From: Rhodobacteraceae bacterium UBA6213
GTDB taxonomy: Bacteria; Pseudomonadota; Alphaproteobacteria; Rhodobacterales; Rhodobacteraceae
Assembly: GCA_002421605.1 (NCBI GenBank)
Contig: DISJ01000003.1
Coordinates: forward strand, 62,001-126,000
Reading direction: 5' to 3'
Length of the DNA: 64,000 bases
Each line of letters starts with the position of its first letter. Positions within the stretch are counted from its first letter, which is position 1. A program made the translations under genes and the position numbers. This document shows, piece after piece, positions 59,419-64,000 of the stretch. The notes beneath the pieces are model-generated. The model was given only the letters and a program-made list of their open reading frames with translations, was not told where the DNA came from and searched no databases.

Positions 59419-60921
59419 CTAAAGGTCGGGCCCCGAGTAGGAGCAGTTGAAGGATTTGTTGCAGATTGGAAAGTCGGCGATGATGTTGCCCTCGATCACC
59501 GCTTCCAAAAGCGGCCAGTGGAACCACGACGGATCGCGCAGATGGCAGCGCGTGATGCGCCCGTCCGCCCCAAGCGCGAGCCAGACCAGCACATCGCCAC
59601 GGAAGCTTTCAACCAGCCCCAGCCCGGCGCGCGGTGCGCCCGCCGGGGCGCAGGGTGCGAAAATCGGGCCTTCGGGAAGGCGGGCAAGGCATTGTTCGAT
59701 CAGCGCAAGGCTTTGTTCGACCTCGCGGATGCGAATCCAGATGCGGGCGTTGACATCGCCGTCGTCGCGGGTTGGCACGCTGAAGGTCAGCTCGTCATAA
59801 GGCGCATAGGGGCAATCGCGCCGGGTATCGAAATCGCGGCCCGAGGCGCGGCCCACAAAGCCGCCAGCCGCAAAGCGGCGGGCATGTTCGCTGGCAAGGC
59901 GGCCGGTGGTGACGGTGCGGGCCAAAATCGAGGCGGTGCCGTCATAAAGTTCGATCAGTGCGGGAAAGCGGATGCGCAGGTGGGCCATCAGCGCAGCGAT
60001 TGCGGCGCGCCCTGCGCTGTCAAGATCGTGAGTCACACCGCCGGGCACGACCCTATCGCGCATGAAGCGGTGGCCAAAGGCGACTTCGGCGGCGCGCAGC
60101 ACCTCTTCGCGCAGGATACTGCACTGGGCCAGCATCATCGCAAAAGCACCGTCGTTACAGACTGCGCCGATATCACCGATGTGGTTTGCCAGCCGCTCAA
60201 GCTCGGCCATGATGGTGCGCAGATAGAGCGCGCGGGCAGGCACCTCGACCGCAAGCGCGGCCTCGGCGGCTTGTGCATAGGCCCAGGCCCAAGCCACCGA
60301 AGAATCGCCCGATACGCGCCCAGCAAGCTCTGCTCCGCGCGCAAGGCTGGCGCCGCGCATCAACGCATCTACGCCCTTGTGCGTATAGCCCAGCCGCGCT
60401 TCCAGCCGCACCAGCGTTTCGCCCTGCGCGGTAAAGCGGAAATGGCCGGGCTCGATGATGCCTGCGTGCACAGGGCCGACTGGCACCTGATTGAGGCTTT
60501 CACCCTCGACCGGCAGAAATTCGTAGGGTGCAAGGTCAGGGCCCGGCGCGGCGGCGCCAAGCGGTGCGGCAATGCCCCAGCGCCCGTGATCCAACCACGG
60601 GCGCGCATCGGGGGTGCCAATGGCGCGGTGGCCGAATAGATCGGTAATGCTGCGTTCCAGCCGCGCGGCGGCAGGGTGCTGGGCTGCGACCGAAGGAAAA
60701 GCTCCGTCGGTCAGCGGCAGGCTGAGCATTTCCATGCGCCCGCTTACATGCTGGCGCAGCGCCATATGCACCGCATCCTCGGTAGCCCAGAGGCTGAACA
60801 GTTCAAACCGCCCGCGCGCCGCCTCGACCGCCGCAAGCTCCCATTCCGTGGCGGATACGGTTTGGCACGGCGCAGGCTGGTTGCGAAAGGTCTGCGGCAT
60901 GGGTGTTTCGATCTGATCCAT
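59419..60921 (-). CDS. HyfG-like large subunit without Ni-Fe ligands
   Basis: A 500-aa protein fusing an N-terminal NuoC-like domain (about 1-120) with a NuoD/HycE-like domain. At the N-terminal ligand site of [NiFe] hydrogenases (CGIC) it reads RVSGDSSVA (residues 202-210), with no cysteine. The C terminus is FPICNKSFNCSYSGPDL; this has two cysteines but not the DPCxxC ligand motif. So a Ni-Fe centre is unlikely. This matches energy-converting hydrogenase-related (Ehr) complexes. Genes around it (hyfF and hyfI) are closely spaced. Confidence 0.88.
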   Translation of the reverse strand: MDQIETPMPQTFRNQPAPCQTVSATEWELAAVEAARGRFELFSLWATEDAVHMALRQHVSGRMEMLSLPLTDGAFPSVAAQHPAAARLERSITDLFGHRAIGTPDARPWLDHGRWGIAAPLGAAAPGPDLAPYEFLPVEGESLNQVPVGPVHAGIIEPGHFRFTAQGETLVRLEARLGYTHKGVDALMRGASLARGAELAGRVSGDSSVAWAWAYAQAAEAALAVEVPARALYLRTIMAELERLANHIGDIGAVCNDGAFAMMLAQCSILREEVLRAAEVAFGHRFMRDRVVPGGVTHDLDSAGRAAIAALMAHLRIRFPALIELYDGTASILARTVTTGRLASEHARRFAAGGFVGRASGRDFDTRRDCPYAPYDELTFSVPTRDDGDVNARIWIRIREVEQSLALIEQCLARLPEGPIFAPCAPAGAPRAGLGLVESFRGDVLVWLALGADGRITRCHLRDPSWFHWPLLEAVIEGNIIADFPICNKSFNCSYSGPDL

Positions 60922-60925
60922 TGCC

Positions 60926-62377
60926 CTACCCTAACAACGCCGCAACCGCGCGGAACCACGCGACCACCGGACCGGGCAAAAATATCCCCGCCGCCAGCAC
61001 CAGCGCCAGGTGCGCATACAGCGGCGCAAGCGATGCTTCGGCAGGCCCGACCTTGCCGGTCGGTTCGCCAAAGATGAACCCCGCAAGCCGCAGAATCAGC
61101 GCGCCAAAGGCCACGAGCAGGCCGAATACCAAAAGCAGCGCCAGTAGCGGTTCACGCGCGAAGGTCGAGGTGACGATCAGAAACTCGCTCATGAACACGC
61201 CAAACGGCGGCATTCCGGCGATTGCCAGCACCCCGAGCGCCAGCCCCCAACCGAGTGCCGGGTGGCTTTGGGTCAGGCCGCGAATACCGTCGATCTGCTG
61301 TGTGCCCTTGATCTGCGCAACATGTCCGACCGAATAGAAAATCGCCGATTTGGTGAGCGAGTGCATGACCATGTGCAACAGCCCCGCAAAGTTGGCCAGC
61401 GGCCCGCCCATGCCAAATGCGAAAACGATGATGCCCATATGCTCGATCGAGGAATAGGCGAACAGCCGTTTGATGTCGCGCCGCCGGTAAAGCATGAAGG
61501 CCGCGAAGATCAGCGACAAAAGCCCCATCCCCACCATTAGCGGGCCCGGCGCGATGGCATCGGGGTGGGTGGCGATCAGCATTTTGAAGCGCAGCACGGC
61601 GTAAAGCGCGACGTTCAGCAACAGCCCCGACAGCACCGCCGATATCGGCGTCGGGCCTTCGGCGTGGGCGTCGGGCAACCATGCGTGCAGCGGCGCAAGC
61701 CCGACCTTGGTGCCGTAGCCCAGCAGCAGAAACACGAAGGCAAGGTTCAGGATCGCCGGATCAAACTCTGCCGCGCGGGACAGAAGATTGGTCCAGATCA
61801 TCGAGGCCGCACCTTCGCCCAGCACCGGCTGCGCCGCGAGATAAACAAGGATCGTGCCAAACAGCGCCAGCGCGATGCCGACCGAGCCGAGAATGAAATA
61901 TTTCCACGCCGCCTCTAGTGCCGCGTGGGTGCGGTAGATGCCGACCATCAGCACGGTGGTCAGCGTCGCAATCTCGATCGCCACCCACATCAGCCCGATG
62001 TTGTTGGACAAAAGCGCAAGGTTCATGCCGAACATCATCAGCTGATACATCGCGTGGTAAAACCGCAGCGAGGCGGCGGTAAGCTTGCCCGTCTCCATCT
62101 CGTGGCCGATGTAGGATGCCGAAAAATAAGCGGCGGTAAAGCCCACGAAAGTATTCAGCACGACAAAGACGATGTTGAGATCGTCGACCAAAAGATACGG
62201 CCCCGGCGCCGCGCGCGGCACGAAAAACAGCGCCAATGCGGCGAGTAGCGTAGCAAAGCTGGCCGCCACGTTCAGCCGCGCAGTCAACCGGTAGCCGGGC
62301 AAAAGCGCCAGCAGCACCGCAGTGCCCGCAGGGATCGCCAAAATCGCATACGCGGGGTTGGCCAAGAGCGCGTTCAC
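60926..62377 (-). CDS. HyfF-like antiporter/NuoN-type membrane subunit
   Basis: A 483-aa protein with about 14 hydrophobic helices of the Mrp/NuoLMN ion-pump type. Key segments: the conserved lysine helix TKVGLAPLHAWLPDAHAEGPTPISAVLSG, the EIATLTTVLM glutamate helix, and HMVMHSLTKSAIFY. It may pump protons or sodium. It overlaps the hyfE-like gene by 4 bp (ATGA) and stops 4 bp before hyfG-like, so the operon is tightly coupled. Confidence 0.9.
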   Translation of the reverse strand: MNALLANPAYAILAIPAGTAVLLALLPGYRLTARLNVAASFATLLAALALFFVPRAAPGPYLLVDDLNIVFVVLNTFVGFTAAYFSASYIGHEMETGKLTAASLRFYHAMYQLMMFGMNLALLSNNIGLMWVAIEIATLTTVLMVGIYRTHAALEAAWKYFILGSVGIALALFGTILVYLAAQPVLGEGAASMIWTNLLSRAAEFDPAILNLAFVFLLLGYGTKVGLAPLHAWLPDAHAEGPTPISAVLSGLLLNVALYAVLRFKMLIATHPDAIAPGPLMVGMGLLSLIFAAFMLYRRRDIKRLFAYSSIEHMGIIVFAFGMGGPLANFAGLLHMVMHSLTKSAIFYSVGHVAQIKGTQQIDGIRGLTQSHPALGWGLALGVLAIAGMPPFGVFMSEFLIVTSTFAREPLLALLLVFGLLVAFGALILRLAGFIFGEPTGKVGPAEASLAPLYAHLALVLAAGIFLPGPVVAWFRAVAALLG

Positions 62378-63036
62378 TGGTTTTCCCCGCGATATTCTTC
62401 AAGTGCGCCAAGGTCTATGGTGTCGAACCGTTCGCGGATGCGAAACAGGAACACGCCGATCACGATGAAGGCGATCAGGACCGAAAAGGCGACCGAGATT
62501 TCGACCACCAGCGGCATACCCTTGGCGCCGGTGGCCGCAAGGATCAGGCCGTTTTCAAGCGACATGAAGCCCACCACCTGACTGACCGCGTTGCGCCGCG
62601 TGACCATCATCAGCAGGCCCAGCAGCACCACAGACAGCGCAAAGGCGAGGTCTTCGCGCGCGAAGGTGTCAGCCGCCTCGGTCAGCCGCAGCATCAGCAC
62701 GATCGACATGGCCACCAGCCCCATGCCCGCCAGCATCGTCAGGCCAACGCCGACCACGGTTTCAACCTCGCGGTGGATGCCCATGCGGCGGATGATGCGG
62801 TGCAGCGCGCCGGGAATGATCATCGCCTTGAACACCAGCGCAATCGCGGCGGTGACGTAAAGATGCGGCGCGTGCTGGATATGCGCCTGCCACGAGACTG
62901 ACAGCGCCAGCACCACCGCGTGCATTGCAAACACGTTCAAAAGCGCGGTCAGCCGTTCCTGATAGATCATCATGAAGCTGACCAGCACCAGCCCGCCCGC
63001 CAGCAAATGCGCGATGTCAAAGGCGATGCGGTCCAT
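62374..63036 (-). CDS. HyfE-like membrane subunit
   Basis: A 220-aa protein with about seven hydrophobic helices, homologous to HyfE (NuoK-like end). Key segments are HLYVTAAIALVFKAMIIPGAL and VVGFMSLENGLILAATG, with the conserved glutamate. It overlaps hyfF-like at its end and follows hyfC-like directly (adjacent codons). Part of the membrane arm. Confidence 0.88.
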   Translation of the reverse strand: MDRIAFDIAHLLAGGLVLVSFMMIYQERLTALLNVFAMHAVVLALSVSWQAHIQHAPHLYVTAAIALVFKAMIIPGALHRIIRRMGIHREVETVVGVGLTMLAGMGLVAMSIVLMLRLTEAADTFAREDLAFALSVVLLGLLMMVTRRNAVSQVVGFMSLENGLILAATGAKGMPLVVEISVAFSVLIAFIVIGVFLFRIRERFDTIDLGALEEYRGENQ

Positions 63037-63993
63037 TCAAAGGCTCCTTGAGACGAATAGCAAAAGCACGCCAAGCAGCCCCAGCATCAGTGCCGCGCCA
63101 AGGAAATCGGGCACGCGGAACACGCGCATCTTGGCAATCGACACCTCGAACGCCCCCAGCGCAACGCCGCCCAGCGCCAGTTTTGCCAGCCAGAAGCCAA
63201 ACCCAGCCAGATAGGCGAGCACACCCGATTGCGCCCCCGCCATGCCCCAGGGCACAAAGACGCAGATAATCAGTGAGATGTAGAGCAACAGCTTCAGCGC
63301 CGCCGCAAGCTCGATCATCGCAAGGTGGCGGCCGGAATATTCCAGCACCATCGCCTCGTGCACCATCGTCAGTTCCAGATGCGTGCTGGGGTTATCCACC
63401 GGGATGCGGGCGTTTTCGGCCAGCGCCACGATCACCAGTGCCACCAGCGCAAGGCCCAGCGATACCCGCAGGCCCACCGCCTCGGTCGCCATATGTTCGG
63501 CCACGGTGGAAAGCTGCGTCGAGCCTGCCACCAGCGCCACCGAAAACGCCGCCAGCAACATTGCCGGTTCGGCCATCGAGGCGATCATCATTTCGCGGCT
63601 GGCACCGATGCCGCCGAACGCGGTGCCCACGTCCATGCCCGCCAGGGCCAGAAAGAACCGTGCCGAACCCAAAAGCGCGACAATCGCGATCAGATCGGCG
63701 GTCCAGTTGAATTGCAGCCCGAAGGCAAATGTGGGCACCAGAGCTGCCGCCACCCAAGTGGCGGCAAAGATCAGGTAGGGGGCGGCGCGAAACAGCCACG
63801 AGGCGTTTTCGGCCAGCACCACATCCTTGCGCATCAGGCGCAGCAAATCGCGGTAGGGCTGCAGGATCGAGGCACCGCGCCGGCGCATCAGCCGCGCCCT
63901 GACCTTGCGCACAAGGCCCAGAAGCGCGGGTGCAAGGGCGACCACCACCAGCATCTGCACGCCCTGCACCAGAAGATCGCGGATCAGTTCCAT
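63037..63993 (-). CDS. HyfC-like (NuoH-type) membrane subunit
   Basis: A 318-aa protein with about eight helices of the HycD/HyfC/NuoH type, the arm anchor next to the Fe-S subunits. Diagnostic segments are RDLLRLMRKD, GIGASREMM, and AENARIPVDNPSTHLELTMVHEAMVLEYSG. The ATG at 63993 is 5 nt after a TGA at 63998-64000 which probably ends the next upstream gene (a hyfB-like one would fit), but that gene lies outside the window. It is the first fully visible gene of the operon. Confidence 0.9.
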   Translation of the reverse strand: MELIRDLLVQGVQMLVVVALAPALLGLVRKVRARLMRRRGASILQPYRDLLRLMRKDVVLAENASWLFRAAPYLIFAATWVAAALVPTFAFGLQFNWTADLIAIVALLGSARFFLALAGMDVGTAFGGIGASREMMIASMAEPAMLLAAFSVALVAGSTQLSTVAEHMATEAVGLRVSLGLALVALVIVALAENARIPVDNPSTHLELTMVHEAMVLEYSGRHLAMIELAAALKLLLYISLIICVFVPWGMAGAQSGVLAYLAGFGFWLAKLALGGVALGAFEVSIAKMRVFRVPDFLGAALMLGLLGVLLLFVSRSL

Positions 63994-64000
63994 ATCGTCA

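Noticed and set aside
58889..64000. Active [NiFe] hydrogenase 4
   Set aside because: Both Ni-Fe ligand motifs are absent from the large subunit and no maturation genes are present in the window.

Overview
The window looks like a stretch of a Rhodobacterales (Rhodobacter/Paracoccus-type alphaproteobacterium) chromosome. The evidence is high G+C, alphaproteobacterial Shine-Dalgarno and codon habits, a PHA synthase/depolymerase pair, a Rhodobacterales-type LexA box of the form GAAC-N7-GAAC, a DUF6280-type protein, an MeaB-type GTPase and an alphaproteobacterial-style leader before a fold-III ornithine decarboxylase. Most of it is ordinary core genome. No CRISPR array, phage or transposase was seen.

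Layout. 0-10 kb: phaC (partial) and phaZ diverge, then an alpha/beta hydrolase, thrS, a cold-shock protein, an acyl-CoA synthetase and an ABC exporter. A roughly 770-bp stretch without a supportable gene leads to tRNA-Leu(UAA). 10-15 kb: an SOS-boxed orphan imuA, an MFS transporter, an SDR, metG and a second cold-shock gene. 15.6-24.8 kb: an arginine/ornithine/proline/GABA catabolic block with arginase, ornithine cyclodeaminase, gabT, a MerR-XRE-cupin fusion regulator, two Lrp-type regulators and putA. 24.8-29.7 kb: a rhomboid protease, suhB-like, a YdeI-like protein, metR/metF and a PaaI-like thioesterase. 29.6-33.8 kb: a DUF2235 hydrolase, ornithine/lysine decarboxylase with a structured leader, its divergent Lrp regulator and a DUF1428-VOC pair. 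33.9-42.6 kb: valS, small conserved genes, an enoyl-CoA hydratase, two aminotransferases, ygfZ, efp and DUF6280. 43-48 kb: a PopZ-like protein, a TolC-type outer membrane protein, pcm, a small HMA-like exported protein, a periplasmic rhodanese and rpmB. 48.7-51.1 kb: a small copper-linked locus with two PCuAC-fold proteins, a DUF2946-like protein, a CopZ-like chaperone and a small exported protein.

51.2-53.05 kb is the one clearly accessory segment. It is a dense cluster of palindromic intergenic repeats followed by an AT-rich AAA+ ATPase gene split by an apparent frameshift and sitting directly behind lepA. 53-58.9 kb: lepA, meaB, a DUF3108 protein, and a class-V PLP enzyme with a divergent Lrp regulator. 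58.9-64 kb: the distal genes of a hyf-like membrane complex (hyfC, E, F, G and I-like). Its large subunit lacks the Ni-Fe ligand cysteines and no ferredoxin subunit is encoded between G and I, so it looks like an energy-converting hydrogenase-related (Ehr) complex rather than a hydrogenase.

How the genes fit together. Ornithine is a hub. Arginase makes it, ornithine cyclodeaminase turns it into proline, PutA oxidises proline to glutamate, and the decarboxylase turns ornithine into putrescine, whose breakdown product GABA is the substrate of GabT. Four Lrp/AsnC regulators and a PuuR-like fusion regulator lie next to these or other amino-acid enzymes. The strongest leads for new biology are the Ehr-like complex, the PopZ-like protein, the palindromic repeat cluster with the broken AAA+ gene, the decarboxylase leader, and the copper locus with a probable CTG-initiated gene.
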